A stretch of 54,636 nucleotides of DNA from Vibrio jasicida CAIM 1864 = LMG 25398 (GCF_000400365.1 NZ_BAOG01000111.1:1-54636), one strand, 5' to 3'; shown: positions 43,667-53,453, counted from the first letter of the stretch. Notes: generated by a model not told the origin, from the letters alone. Translations and numbers: made by a program.

Positions 43667-44794
43667 TTATACTGCTTTTACGTCGATGGTTTCTGCACCA
43701 CGCGCAGCTTTTAGAGATGCTGTACGTTTGGTGCGGTCAATAACATCACCAACTAACTGCCCGCATGCGGCATCGATATCATCACCACGCGTTTTACGAA
43801 CCGTTACCGTGTGTTCGTATTGCATCAATGTTTTCTGGAAACGGTCGATGCGTGAGTTACTTGGTTTTTTGTAAGGAGAACCTGGATACGGGTTAAACGG
43901 AATCAGGTTGATCTTACATGGCGTATCTTTCATGAGTTCCGCAAGTTCACGAGCGTGGTCCATATCATCATTCACATGATCAAGTAGTACGTACTCAACG
44001 GTTACTTTTCCGCGATTAGCATTCGATGAAGCGATGTAACGACGAACGGATGCAAGGAAATCTTGAATGTCCCAACGGTCGTTGATCGGCATAATTTGGC
44101 TACGCAGTTCATCATTTGGCGCGTGTAGAGAGATCGCCAATGCGACGTCAATTTTACCCGTCATCTGATCAAGACCAGAAACCACACCAGAAGTAGATAC
44201 GGTGACACGACGTTTAGACAAGCCAAAGCCAAGATCATCAAGCATGATTTCAAGCGCAGGGATAAGGTTCTTCATGTTTAGAAGAGGCTCACCCATGCCC
44301 ATCATTACCACGTTAGTGATTGGGCGACGACCGGTTTCTTTTTGCAAACCAACTTCGCGCGCAGCACGCCATACCTGACCAATGATTTCAGATACTTTTA
44401 GGTTACGGTTGAAACCCTGTTGAGCAGTTGAACAGAACTTACATTCCAGCGCACAACCTACCTGAGACGATACACATAATGTCGCACGATCTTCTTCTGG
44501 GATATAAACCGTTTCTACGTCCTGATCACCCACCTTCATCGCCCACTTGATTGTGCCGTCTGAAGAGTGCTGAGCTTCTGCTACCGTTGGTGCTTTGATT
44601 TCGCACTTGTGTTGCAGTTTTTCACGTAGCTTCTTGTTGATGTTCGTCATGTTATCGAAGTCATCAACACCGAAATGGTAGATCCACTTCATAACCTGAT
44701 CCGCACGGAACGCTTTTTCGCCTAGCTCTTCCGCGAAAAATTGACGCATGCCTTTGCGATCAAAGTCGAGTAGATTGATTTTTTCAGTGGTCAT
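43667..44794 (-). CDS. rlmN: Dual-specificity RNA methyltransferase RlmN
   Basis: A 375-residue radical-SAM enzyme that methylates C2 of A2503 in 23S rRNA and A37 in some tRNAs. The radical-SAM cluster motif is CALECKFCSTA (CxxxCxxC). The catalytic C-terminal Cys is in DIDAACGQL, and GMGEPLLN and VSTSGV segments follow the family pattern. I start at MTTEKINLL, which has GAGAGG 5 nt upstream; a longer frame exists without a Shine-Dalgarno. It ends in a strong terminator, so rodZ is not in the same transcript. Confidence 0.95.
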   Translation of the reverse strand: MTTEKINLLDFDRKGMRQFFAEELGEKAFRADQVMKWIYHFGVDDFDNMTNINKKLREKLQHKCEIKAPTVAEAQHSSDGTIKWAMKVGDQDVETVYIPEEDRATLCVSSQVGCALECKFCSTAQQGFNRNLKVSEIIGQVWRAAREVGLQKETGRRPITNVVMMGMGEPLLNMKNLIPALEIMLDDLGFGLSKRRVTVSTSGVVSGLDQMTGKIDVALAISLHAPNDELRSQIMPINDRWDIQDFLASVRRYIASSNANRGKVTVEYVLLDHVNDDMDHARELAELMKDTPCKINLIPFNPYPGSPYKKPSNSRIDRFQKTLMQYEHTVTVRKTRGDDIDAACGQLVGDVIDRTKRTASLKAARGAETIDVKAV

Positions 44795-44956
44795 GTTGCC
44801 TCTCAATGACTGAAACAAGAATAAGGGCGCGAATTGTACAGCCTTTATGCAGCTACAACAAGGGTTCTAAGACCCTGAGTTTGCTAAGGCATTAAAATCC
44901 TATAGATTAAATTTTAGACAATAGGTGTGATCAGTTCTCAGTCAATTTTCGATAAT

Positions 44957-44982
44957 AAAAAGCCCCGGAAAATTCCGAGGCT
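44957..44982 (-). terminator. Terminator after ndk
   Basis: On the minus strand AGCCTCGGAA and TTCCGGGGCT form a stem with one G-U pair, followed by five T residues. Confidence 0.85.
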
Positions 44983-45004
44983 CAACATTCATATTAGAAC
45001 AAGA

Positions 45005-45430
45005 TTAACGCGGGCAAATCTCTGACTCAGGGAAGAAGAATTCAATCTCACGAGCTGCAGATGTAGGGCTGTCTGAGCCATGAACAGAGTTGTAACGCAT
45101 ACTAAGTGCGTAGTCTGCACGGATAGTGCCACATGCCGCTTCTTCTGGATTTGTTTTCCCCATTAGCTCACGGTAACGAGCGATTGCATCTTCACCTTCC
45201 AAAACCTGAACCATGATAGGACCAGATGTCATGAACTCTTTCAGTGCAGGGAAAAAAGGTTTGCCTTCATGTTCTGCGTAAAAACCGCTCGCCTGTTCTT
45301 CTGTCAGATGAACCATTTTTGCAGCAACGATGCGTAGACCAGCTTTTTCAATGCGGTGGTAGATCTCACCAATCAGATTGCGTTCTACAGCGTCGGGCTT
45401 AACAATTGAAAACGTTCTTTCTAGAGCCAT
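45005..45430 (-). CDS. ndk: Nucleoside diphosphate kinase
   Basis: A 141-residue NDK that transfers phosphate among nucleoside di- and triphosphates. The catalytic His is in NSVHGSDS, and the Kpn-loop region and N-terminal TFSIVKPDAV strand are intact. The start follows AGGAAA. The gene lies 99 bp downstream of pepB; a terminator follows. Confidence 0.95.
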   Translation of the reverse strand: MALERTFSIVKPDAVERNLIGEIYHRIEKAGLRIVAAKMVHLTEEQASGFYAEHEGKPFFPALKEFMTSGPIMVQVLEGEDAIARYRELMGKTNPEEAACGTIRADYALSMRYNSVHGSDSPTSAAREIEFFFPESEICPR

Positions 45431-45529
45431 AAAGTTTCCTTTTTGTACTTGTAATAATAGTTTTATATGAGGGACTTGCGTCTCTCTTAGTTATACCAGT
45501 ACAGACAAAAGTCTGCACTGGTAAAAGTC

Positions 45530-46828
45530 TTATTTCGTGGCTTGTTCGTTTAGGAAACGGGCAAGAGTACGAACCCCCATACCTGTCGCACCAGCAGACC
45601 ATTTATCTGACGCTGACTTACGGTAGGTACCCGCGCAATCAAAATGCAACCAACCTTTCTTGTAATCTTCAACGAAGTAAGACAAGAATGCCGCGGCAGT
45701 GCTCGCACCAGGAGAGTAATCACCAGAACTGATGTTAGACAGGTCAGCAAAGTTTGATGGCAGCATGCCACGGTGGAAATCAGCAAGAGGTAGTGGCCAC
45801 AGACCTTCTTTCTCTTGGTTCGCGGCCGTTAGCGCTTGATGAGAAAGCTCGTCATCAAAACTCATTAGCGCATGGTAATCATTACCTAGTGCGTTCTTCG
45901 CTGCGCCTGTCAGCGTTGCACAGTCAATGATGAGCTCTGGGGTTTGCTCACTTGCGTAAATAAGACCATCAGCAAGTACCAAGCGCCCTTCGGCGTCGGT
46001 GTTCATGATCTCAACCGTCTTACCGTTTTTGTAGGTGATGATGTCGCCAAGTTTAAGCGCACGACCAGATACCATGTTCTCAGCACAACAAAGAATCAGC
46101 TTCACACGCTTGTTCAGACCACGAAGAATAGCGAGACCAAGACCACCAGTAATCGTACCTGAACCGCCCATATCAGCCTTCATTGCCGTCATGAAGTTTG
46201 ATGGCTTCAAGCTGTAACCGCCTGAGTCAAATGTAATGCCTTTACCAACTAAACATGCAAATACCGGTGCGTTTTCATCACCTGTTGGATTGTAGTCAAG
46301 TTGCAGCATTGCTGACGTTCGCTCAGAACCACGACCCACTGCGTAGATACCTTCCCAGCCTTCCGACAGTAGGTCTTTATCTTTTACGATACGAGCAGTA
46401 ACTGTACCTTGAGGCGCAACAGATTTGATGAATTCCGCAGCCATGGTTGCCAGTTGACGAGGGGCAACTTCTTCTGCTGTTTTGTTGATAATGTCACGAG
46501 TAAAGTCGGTTGCAGTGATGCGAGCATGAAGCTCAGCTTGGTCTTTTTCAGACAGAGCAATCCACTCTAGTGTGCCGTGTTTTTTCGGGTTGCGGTAACC
46601 TTGGTGGAAAGCCCAAACGCTTTCAACATCCCAGTTATCACCAGCAAGTAGAATTGAACGAATTCCTTGGCCATCTAGTTGACGAGCTGCACGTTGGACT
46701 GCGCCAAGATCATGCCCTTCACCTAGGTGAATCGTTGCGCCATTTTCAGCGAAAGAAAGCAATGCTTTGTCGCCCCAATGTGGTGCCGCTGGTTCTTGGC
46801 TTAGAAATACAGACATCTGTGTAGACAT
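45530..46828 (-). CDS. pepB: Aminopeptidase B (M17 leucyl aminopeptidase family)
   Basis: A 432-residue M17 metallopeptidase. The C-terminal domain carries the metal-binding signature NTDAEGRLVLADGL, with the catalytic KADMGGSGT lysine and GKGITFDSGGYSLKP strand preceding it. The N-terminal domain is shorter than in PepA, matching PepB. It starts after a GGAG ribosome-binding site. It follows iscX by about 170 bp, after the isc operon terminator, as in other Vibrio and E. coli. Confidence 0.95.
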   Translation of the reverse strand: MSTQMSVFLSQEPAAPHWGDKALLSFAENGATIHLGEGHDLGAVQRAARQLDGQGIRSILLAGDNWDVESVWAFHQGYRNPKKHGTLEWIALSEKDQAELHARITATDFTRDIINKTAEEVAPRQLATMAAEFIKSVAPQGTVTARIVKDKDLLSEGWEGIYAVGRGSERTSAMLQLDYNPTGDENAPVFACLVGKGITFDSGGYSLKPSNFMTAMKADMGGSGTITGGLGLAILRGLNKRVKLILCCAENMVSGRALKLGDIITYKNGKTVEIMNTDAEGRLVLADGLIYASEQTPELIIDCATLTGAAKNALGNDYHALMSFDDELSHQALTAANQEKEGLWPLPLADFHRGMLPSNFADLSNISSGDYSPGASTAAAFLSYFVEDYKKGWLHFDCAGTYRKSASDKWSAGATGMGVRTLARFLNEQATK

Positions 46829-46923
46829 GGTTTCTCCTTGTCTTATAACGGCGTTGCCTACGCCTCTTCTTTTTAATAACTAACGGATGTTAGCATTATG
46901 TAGGGTAAAAATGTCAACTTGAT

Positions 46924-46954
46924 AAAAAAACGGACCTTGAGGTCCGCTTTTTTT
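46924..46954. terminator. isc operon terminator
   Basis: Stem CGGACC / GGTCCG (46931-46936, 46941-46946) with a four-base loop, flanked by A and T runs, about 50 bp after iscX. Confidence 0.9.
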
Positions 46955-46999
46955 AGTGAGAATTGTTAACTCTGCTGCGTTTTACCGCCGAATCGAGTA

Positions 47000-47194
47000 T
47001 TAGTCAGCTTCATCCATCCAGCACAAGATAACGGCTTCTAGGATCTTTTCATTAGAACGGTTTGGTTCATCGTCAAACTCTTCCAATTCAGTGATCCATT
47101 GATGCAAATCCGTAAAACGTACCGTTTTAGGATCCGTATCAGGAAACTTGTCACAAAGCTCAATCGCGATGTCGCGAGAATCTGTCCATTTCAT
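47000..47194 (-). CDS. iscX: Fe-S assembly protein IscX
   Basis: A 64-residue acidic protein, the last gene of the isc operon. The WTDSRDIAIELCDKFPDTDP start and the D-W/W-I acidic surface agree with IscX (YfhJ), which binds IscS and iron and modulates cluster assembly. It follows fdx by 47 bp. Confidence 0.93.
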   Translation of the reverse strand: MKWTDSRDIAIELCDKFPDTDPKTVRFTDLHQWITELEEFDDEPNRSNEKILEAVILCWMDEAD

Positions 47195-47241
47195 TGCTCA
47201 TCTTCCTTTTGCTTCGCCCCTATATTATTGGGGAGATAGTA

Positions 47242-47580
47242 TTAGTGATCTTCTGACGCGTGGTTCAACGTGTATTTCGGAATCTCAACAACCAAATCTT
47301 CATCAGCGACCTTCGCTTGGCAACCTAAGCGAGATTCTGGTTCCAGACCCCATGCTTTATCTAGCATATCGTCTTCTAGTTCTTCACTCTCTTCTAGTGA
47401 ATCAAAACCTTCACGAATGATCACGTGGCAAGTTGTACAAGCACATGACTTTTCACATGCGTGTTCAATACCGATACCGTTTTTCAGTGCTACATCTAGA
47501 ACGGTGTCACCAGTGTTTGCTTCCAACACTGCACCTTCTGGGCACAAATCTTCGTGCGGTAATACAATAATCTTAGGCAT
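47242..47580 (-). CDS. fdx: ISC-type [2Fe-2S] ferredoxin
   Basis: A 112-residue adrenodoxin-like ferredoxin supplying electrons for Fe-S assembly. The cluster cysteines are in CEKSCACTTC (plus a downstream GCQAK cysteine). The protein is acidic, and the order hscA-fdx-iscX is standard. Confidence 0.95.
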   Translation of the reverse strand: MPKIIVLPHEDLCPEGAVLEANTGDTVLDVALKNGIGIEHACEKSCACTTCHVIIREGFDSLEESEELEDDMLDKAWGLEPESRLGCQAKVADEDLVVEIPKYTLNHASEDH

Positions 47581-47593
47581 AACTACTTATCTC

Positions 47594-49447
47594 TTATATA
47601 TCATTAACTGACTGACCAGACAGTGCAGCTCGAATTGATTTATCCATACGTCGCGACGCAAAGTCTTGGCTTGCTTTGTCGGTGTCTTTAATACCTTGTT
47701 CGATTGCTGCGACATCGTCGCCATTGCGCAACTCGATCAATGCTTCAATAACTTTAACTAATGCTTGTTTTTCTTGCTCTGACAGCAACTCATCGCCATC
47801 AGCTTGCATTGCCGCAATCAAGCCCTCAATCACTCGGTCAGCTTCAACACGTTGCTCCGCTAGAGCTCGAGCTTGCATGTCTTCTTTCGCAAACGCCATT
47901 GAATCACGTAGCATGTTCGCGACTTCATTATCACTCAGACCGTACGAAGGCTTCACCTGAATCTCAGATTGTACGCCTGTGCTTTTCTCCATCGCGGTCA
48001 CGGACAATAGACCGTCAGCATCCACTTGATAAGTCACGCGAATGTGTGCTGCGCCTGCTGCCATTGGAGGAATGCCTTTCAATGAAAAACGAGCGAGTGA
48101 GCGGCAATCGTCCACCATTTCACGTTCACCTTGAACGGTGTGCACTGTCATAGCCGTTTGACCATCTTTAAATGTGGTAAATTCTTGCGCTCGTGCAACT
48201 GGGATTGTGGTGTTACGAGGAATAATTTTCTCAACCAGGCCACCCATGGTTTCAATACCAAGAGACAATGGGATGACGTCAAGCAGAAGCATTTCAGAAT
48301 CAGGTTTGTTACCTGCCAAAATATCCGCTTGGATACCGGCACCGATTGCGACGACTTCGTCTGGATTGATCGTAGTAAGCGGTTTGCGACCAAAGAAGTC
48401 ACCGACCATTTCGCGAACAAGTAACGTTCGTGTTGAGCCACCCACCATTACGGCTTCGAGTACATCTTCTGCATCGACATCTGCATCTTTCAATGCTCGA
48501 CGACAAGACATCAGCGTTTTCTTAACCAGAGGACGAATCAAATCTTCGAACTGCTCACGAGTCACTGAGCCTTTCCAGCCAAATACATCAACATCAACGC
48601 GGTCTTGCTCAGAAAACGCAATTTTCGTCTCGGTTGCAATGTTCAGCAACGCACGGTTTTTCTCAGCAGAAAGCGGCGCTTTTAAGCCAGCTTGCTCCAT
48701 CAGGTAGTCTGCTAAAAGATGGTCAAAGTCATCACCACCTAGCGCCGAGTCACCACCTGTTGCTAATACTTCAAATACGCCTTTCGACAAGCGTAAGATA
48801 GAGATATCAAACGTACCACCACCCAAGTCGTAAACCGCAATAACGCCTTCTTGGCCAGAATCTAAACCGTAAGCAATCGCAGCCGCTGTTGGCTCGTTAA
48901 GCAGACGTAGTACATGAAGACCAGCCAATTTCGCCGCGTCTTTTGTACCTGCACGTTGAGCGTCATCAAAGTAAGCAGGAACAGTAATTACCACGCCAGC
49001 TAATTCACCACCTAGCGTTTCTTCTGCACGCTTGCCAAGCGCTTTTAGAATGTCGGCAGACACTTCAATCGGGTTTTTGTCACCTTGAGCGGTTTGCAGA
49101 ATTGGCAGACCGTTGTCGCTTTCTTTAAATTGGTAAGGCAAAGATGGGTAGCGAGCTTGAATGTCTTTTAATGAACGGCCGATCAGACGTTTTACCGAGA
49201 TGATGGTGTTTGCTGGCTCTAACTCTGCTTTTGCTTTGGCATCGTAACCGACTGACGCTGAATCTTGCGTGTAGTTTACCACTGAAGGCAAAATGCTACG
49301 GCCTTGGTCATCTGTCAGAGTTTTTGCGTCGCCGCTTCGAACTGAGGCAACCAAAGAGTTAGTGGTACCTAAGTCGATACCCGCTGCTAACTTATGCTCA
49401 TGAGGTGCCGAGCTTTGGCCCGGTTCTGCGATTTGAAGTAGTGCCAT
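47594..49447 (-). CDS. hscA: Fe-S assembly chaperone HscA
   Basis: A 617-residue Hsp70 specialised for IscU. The nucleotide-binding domain has GIDLGTTNSLVA (phosphate 1), VYDLGGGTFDISIL and GGSTRTLLVREM. The substrate-binding domain begins after LLLDVIPLSLGIETMGG, and the C-terminal lid is shorter than DnaK's. It accepts the LPPVK motif of IscU with help from HscB. Confidence 0.95.
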   Translation of the reverse strand: MALLQIAEPGQSSAPHEHKLAAGIDLGTTNSLVASVRSGDAKTLTDDQGRSILPSVVNYTQDSASVGYDAKAKAELEPANTIISVKRLIGRSLKDIQARYPSLPYQFKESDNGLPILQTAQGDKNPIEVSADILKALGKRAEETLGGELAGVVITVPAYFDDAQRAGTKDAAKLAGLHVLRLLNEPTAAAIAYGLDSGQEGVIAVYDLGGGTFDISILRLSKGVFEVLATGGDSALGGDDFDHLLADYLMEQAGLKAPLSAEKNRALLNIATETKIAFSEQDRVDVDVFGWKGSVTREQFEDLIRPLVKKTLMSCRRALKDADVDAEDVLEAVMVGGSTRTLLVREMVGDFFGRKPLTTINPDEVVAIGAGIQADILAGNKPDSEMLLLDVIPLSLGIETMGGLVEKIIPRNTTIPVARAQEFTTFKDGQTAMTVHTVQGEREMVDDCRSLARFSLKGIPPMAAGAAHIRVTYQVDADGLLSVTAMEKSTGVQSEIQVKPSYGLSDNEVANMLRDSMAFAKEDMQARALAEQRVEADRVIEGLIAAMQADGDELLSEQEKQALVKVIEALIELRNGDDVAAIEQGIKDTDKASQDFASRRMDKSIRAALSGQSVNDI

Positions 49448-49468
49448 GATGGGTCCTTGTCACGCTAA

Positions 49469-49984
49469 CTAGCCGAGGAGTTTGTCTTCAACCAGTTCAA
49501 TTTCGTTCTTTAGTTTGGCAATAAATTTGAGTTTTCGAACTCGGTCTGCGGCTTCTGGCCAAAGACTATTATCAAGTTCTTTCTCTACACTCGCCAAATG
49601 CTGTTTGTACATTTTGCTGACCTTAGAGTCGAAGTCAAAAAGCGCTGATTCCGGATCAGAGCTGTCAGCAATTTCTTCCAATTCTTCACGCAATTCCATT
49701 TGTTCCATCAAGAACATTGGGTCTTGCATAGTTTGTTGTTCGCCACGGATTTCGATGCCCTTTTCAGCCAAGAGATATTCCGCACGTGAAATAGGCTGCT
49801 TTAGAATTTGATAAGCATCGTTAATTTGCGCTGCTTTTTGTACCGCCATCAAGCGATCACGCTCAGAAGCAGTAGCAAAGTTATCTGGGTGGAAGCGTTT
49901 TTGTAGTTCTCGGAACTGAGAAGAAAGAAGGCTACCATCCAGCTTAAACTGACTTGGTAGCCCAAATAATTCAAAGTGATTCAT
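49469..49984 (-). CDS. hscB: Co-chaperone HscB (Hsc20)
   Basis: A 171-residue J-domain protein. The HPD motif stands in KRFHPDNFATASERDR (about 36-38 in the helix II/III loop). The C-terminal three-helix bundle binds IscU and delivers it to HscA. It sits between iscA and hscA. Confidence 0.95.
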   Translation of the reverse strand: MNHFELFGLPSQFKLDGSLLSSQFRELQKRFHPDNFATASERDRLMAVQKAAQINDAYQILKQPISRAEYLLAEKGIEIRGEQQTMQDPMFLMEQMELREELEEIADSSDPESALFDFDSKVSKMYKQHLASVEKELDNSLWPEAADRVRKLKFIAKLKNEIELVEDKLLG

Positions 49985-50039
49985 TAAGATCGGGTCCTAG
50001 TAAAGCCTTCTGGACTCGGTCGCCCAGAAGGACGAACAA

Positions 50040-50363
50040 TTAGACGTTGAAGCTTTCACCACAACCACATTCACTTTTTGCATTCGGGTTGTTGAATTCA
50101 AAGCCTTCATTCAACCCTTCCTTCACGTAATCTAACTCGGTACCGTCTAAGTACACCAAGCTCTTCTGATCGATGATGATTTTCACACCTGAAAGGTCAA
50201 ATACTTCATCTTCTTCGTTAAGATCATCGACGAACTCAAGTACGTAAGCCATGCCGGAACAGCCTGTCGTCTTCACTCCAAGACGCAAACCGACACCTTT
50301 GCCTCGGTTGTCTAGGAATGCTTTTACGCGACTTGCCGCTGTTTCTGTCATTGTGATGGCCAT
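50040..50363 (-). CDS. iscA: Fe-S assembly scaffold/carrier IscA
   Basis: A 107-residue A-type carrier. The three conserved cysteines are in TTGCSGMAY and SECGCGE near the C terminus. It transfers clusters to apo-targets and is 74 bp after iscU. Confidence 0.95.
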   Translation of the reverse strand: MAITMTETAASRVKAFLDNRGKGVGLRLGVKTTGCSGMAYVLEFVDDLNEEDEVFDLSGVKIIIDQKSLVYLDGTELDYVKEGLNEGFEFNNPNAKSECGCGESFNV

Positions 50364-50437
50364 ACTGCACCTTAAGTTTATCTAAATTACGTTTTGGAAT
50401 GGGAGCGTTTTAAGGGCTCCCATTATATACGGAATAC

Positions 50438-50821
50438 TTATTCCTGGTGTTTTTTCTTATAGTCAGCAACTGCTGCTTTGATTGCATCTTCCGCTAGGAT
50501 TGAGCAGTGAACTTTCACTGGTGGAAGCTCTAGCTCTTCTGCAATCTCAGAGTTTTTGATAGATGCCGCTTCGTCGATAGACTTGCCTTTTACCCACTCA
50601 GTTACGAGTGAGCTTGAAGCGATTGCACTACCACAACCGTATGTTTTGAATTTCGCGTCTTCAATGATGCCTTCTGGCGTCACTTTGATTTGAAGTTTCA
50701 TTACGTCACCACAAGCTGGTGCGCCAACCATGCCGCTGCCTACTGATGGGTCTTCTTTATCGAAAGAACCAACGTTACGTGGGTTCTCATAGTGATCAAT
50801 TACTTTTTCGCTGTATGCCAT
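50438..50821 (-). CDS. iscU: Fe-S cluster scaffold IscU
   Basis: A 127-residue scaffold. The cluster ligands are Cys in APACGD, YGCGSA and VHCSILAEDA, with the HscA recognition motif LPPVK directly before the last. Asp in CGD is the labile ligand. It lies 37 bp after iscS. Confidence 0.96.
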   Translation of the reverse strand: MAYSEKVIDHYENPRNVGSFDKEDPSVGSGMVGAPACGDVMKLQIKVTPEGIIEDAKFKTYGCGSAIASSSLVTEWVKGKSIDEAASIKNSEIAEELELPPVKVHCSILAEDAIKAAVADYKKKHQE

Positions 50822-50858
50822 GATAAATTACCTCGAATCCTCTATTCAGTCCGTGAGA

Positions 50859-52073
50859 TTAATGATGAGCCCATTCAACAGTGCTCAGATCAACCCCTTC
50901 CTTGTACATATCCCATAGAGGAGACATGTCGCGTAGCTTAGTCACTGCAACGCGGATTTGTTCAATTGCGTAATCAATTTCTGCTTCAGTCGTGAAACGA
51001 CCAAATGAGAAACGTACTGAGCTATGCGCCAATTCGTCGTCTAGACCAAGAGCACGAAGAACATAAGATGGCTCTAGGCTCGCTGATGTACAAGCACTAC
51101 CAGAAGAGACTGCTAGGTCTTTTAGTGACATCAGTAGAGATTCGCCTTCTACGAATGCAAAGCTCACGTTTAGGTTGTGTGGAACACGCTGTTCTAGATC
51201 ACCATTCACCGTTACTGCTTCTAGATCTTTAACGCCATCTAGAAGACGGTTACGAAGTGCTAATGCGTGATCGTAATCTTTTTGCATGTCTTCTTTTGCT
51301 ACGCGGAATGCTTCACCCATACCTACGATCTGGTGAGTTGGAAGTGTACCCGAGCGGAAACCACGCTCATGACCGCCACCGTGCATTTGCGCCTCAAGAC
51401 GGATTCGAGGTTTGCGACGTACGTAAAGTGCGCCGATACCTTTAGGACCGTAAGCTTTGTGCGCAGACAGTGAAACAAGGTCAACTTTCATTTCTTGAAC
51501 GTCGATTGACAACTTGCCTGCCGACTGTGCAGCATCCACATGGAACACAATCTTACGTTCACGACATAATTCGCCGATTGCGGTGATGTCTTGGATAACA
51601 CCAATCTCGTTGTTAACGTGCATGATTGAAACCAAAACAGTATCTTCACGCATTGCTGCTTGCAGCTTGCCTAAATCAACTAGGCCGTTTGCTTCTGGCT
51701 CTAGGTAAGTCACTTCAAAGCCTTCGCGCTCTAATTGACGACATGGGTCAAGAACGGCTTTGTGCTCTGTTTTACAAGTGATTACGTGTTTACCCTTCTT
51801 AGAGTAAAAGTGAGCAGCACCTTTGATTGCAAGGTTGTCTGACTCGGTCGCACCTGATGTAAATACGATTTCGCGTGGATCTGCATTTAGAAGGTCAGCA
51901 ATTTGCTCACGAGCAGTATCTACAGCTTCTTCTGCCTGCCAGCCGTAACGGTGCGAACGCGAAGCTGGGTTGCCAAATGTGCCATCCATTGTCATGTACT
52001 GAACCATTTTTTCAGCAACACGAGGATCGACTGGACATGTAGCGGAATAATCAAGATAAATCGGCAGTTTCAT
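50859..52073 (-). CDS. iscS: Cysteine desulfurase IscS
   Basis: A 404-residue PLP enzyme that takes sulfur from cysteine for Fe-S clusters and thio-tRNA. The Schiff-base lysine is in SLSAHKAYGPKG, and the persulfide-bearing Cys is in SSGSACTSASLEPSYVL. The catalytic His is in TEHKAV. Immediately downstream of iscR by 28 bp. Confidence 0.97.
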   Translation of the reverse strand: MKLPIYLDYSATCPVDPRVAEKMVQYMTMDGTFGNPASRSHRYGWQAEEAVDTAREQIADLLNADPREIVFTSGATESDNLAIKGAAHFYSKKGKHVITCKTEHKAVLDPCRQLEREGFEVTYLEPEANGLVDLGKLQAAMREDTVLVSIMHVNNEIGVIQDITAIGELCRERKIVFHVDAAQSAGKLSIDVQEMKVDLVSLSAHKAYGPKGIGALYVRRKPRIRLEAQMHGGGHERGFRSGTLPTHQIVGMGEAFRVAKEDMQKDYDHALALRNRLLDGVKDLEAVTVNGDLEQRVPHNLNVSFAFVEGESLLMSLKDLAVSSGSACTSASLEPSYVLRALGLDDELAHSSVRFSFGRFTTEAEIDYAIEQIRVAVTKLRDMSPLWDMYKEGVDLSTVEWAHH

Positions 52074-52101
52074 TCTCTACTCCAATGTAAAATGCTGACC
52101 G

Positions 52102-52608
52102 CTAAGAGCGGACGTTTACACCGATGGGCGCGGTGGTTGTATTTTTGTTTGATAACCCATGAGTGACCACAAGATCAATGTCCTGACGATCAGAAATTTC
52201 TAAGACTTCATTATCTGTCATTAACTCACCGAGCGTAATGTTATTTAAGAAGTCACTAATGCGAGAGCTTAGGTCACGCCACAAAGTGTGGGTTAAGCAA
52301 CGAGTGCCACCTTGGCAGTCGCCTTTGCCTTGGCATTTGGTTGCGTCAACTGACTCATCAACCGCTGCGATAACAGTGCCAATAGCAATGCTGTGAGCGT
52401 CAGTACCCAGTCGGTAACCACCGCCAGGACCACGAACGCTGGCAACAAGACCGGCTTTGCGCAATTTTGAAAAAAGCTGCTCTAAGTATGAGAGCGAGAT
52501 ACCCTGACGCTCTGAGATATCAGCTAGAGGTACTGGGTTTTGTTGCGAGTGCAGTGCCACATCCAGCATGGCCGTCACCGCATATCTTCCTTTAGATGTA
52601 AGTTTCAT
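52102..52608 (-). CDS. iscR: Rrf2-family regulator IscR
   Basis: A 168-residue transcription factor that senses Fe-S supply. A winged helix covers about 1-80, and the three cluster cysteines lie in CQGKGDCQGGTRC, giving the C-x5-C-x5-C spacing. In the [2Fe-2S] form it represses the isc operon. I start at MKLTSKGRYA (52608), the family start; the open frame adds six residues upstream. Two IscR-type boxes lie just upstream. Confidence 0.96.
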   Translation of the reverse strand: MKLTSKGRYAVTAMLDVALHSQQNPVPLADISERQGISLSYLEQLFSKLRKAGLVASVRGPGGGYRLGTDAHSIAIGTVIAAVDESVDATKCQGKGDCQGGTRCLTHTLWRDLSSRISDFLNNITLGELMTDNEVLEISDRQDIDLVVTHGLSNKNTTTAPIGVNVRS

Positions 52609-52651
52609 ACCACACCGTATCCACATCGTTTGTAATGATTAGGATTTTTCC

Positions 52652-52701
52652 ATACCCGACTAAAATGGTCAAGTATTTATTTGACTAAAATAGTCAGGTA
52701 T
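52652..52701 (-). promoter_or_regulatory. Two adjacent IscR type 1 boxes
   Basis: The 25-mers 52652-52676 and 52677-52701 abut. In minus orientation both resemble the type 1 IscR consensus: ATACYTGAC, then an AT core, then TTAGTC, then GGGTAT or AAATAA. The first ends 44 bp before the iscR start codon. They probably mediate autorepression of the isc operon. Confidence 0.8.
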
Positions 52702-52733
52702 TCATCCTTACACCTAAAGTGGTTATTCTTTGT

Positions 52734-53453
52734 TCAGAGCTTCTTTTCAATCGCCGTCAAAACACCACGCAAGATATTAAGCTCTTGAGCCTCTGGTCGA
52801 GCTCGTGAATACAAACGACGAAGCTTGTTCATCACCTGACCAGGCTGATCTTTGCTAATAAATTGGGTCTCCACCATTACTTTTTCAAGGTGTTCGAAGA
52901 ACATTTCTAATTCTTTATGGCGAGGGTACTCTTCAGGCTCACTTGGCGTGTACTGGCTTTGTTCTAGGTTGAGGTGTGCAACACGCACTTCATAGCTCAG
53001 CGTCTGTACAGCCATTGCTAGGTTGAGCGAGCTGTATTCAGGGTTAGCTGGAATGCAAACATGGTAGTGACACTTCTGCAATTCTTCATTAGTGAGGCCT
53101 GTTCTTTCTCGGCCAAATACCAATGCAACAGGGTGCTTTTGGCCTTCGACGGCAAACTTTTCACCACATTCACGTGGTTCAAGCATTGGCCATTCTAAAG
53201 TGCGTGAACGTGCACTAGAACCAACCACTAGGCCACAATCTTCAATGGCATCTTCTAGTGTTTTTACTACCTTGGCATTTTGTGCAATATCACCTGCCCC
53301 TGCCGCTAGTGCTAGGGTTTGGTCGTCGACCTCACATTGCGGATCAACCAATACAAGCTGGCTTAAACCCATGACTTTCATTGCTCGAGCTGCCGAGCCA
53401 ATGTTGCCTGAATGAGAAGTTCCGACGAGTACGACTTTTACTTGATCCAACAT
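52734..53453 (-). CDS. trmJ: tRNA (cytidine/uridine-2'-O)-methyltransferase TrmJ
   Basis: A 239-residue SPOUT-family methylase that modifies Cm/Um32 of tRNA. The N-terminal SAM-binding knot region shows VLVGTSHSGNIGSAARAMK and later FGRERTGLTNEEL, then IPANPEYSSLNLAMAVQ. The C-terminal helical extension (about 160-239) is the length of E. coli TrmJ. It is divergent from suhB, and the isc operon follows in the same direction. Confidence 0.93.
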   Translation of the reverse strand: MLDQVKVVLVGTSHSGNIGSAARAMKVMGLSQLVLVDPQCEVDDQTLALAAGAGDIAQNAKVVKTLEDAIEDCGLVVGSSARSRTLEWPMLEPRECGEKFAVEGQKHPVALVFGRERTGLTNEELQKCHYHVCIPANPEYSSLNLAMAVQTLSYEVRVAHLNLEQSQYTPSEPEEYPRHKELEMFFEHLEKVMVETQFISKDQPGQVMNKLRRLYSRARPEAQELNILRGVLTAIEKKL

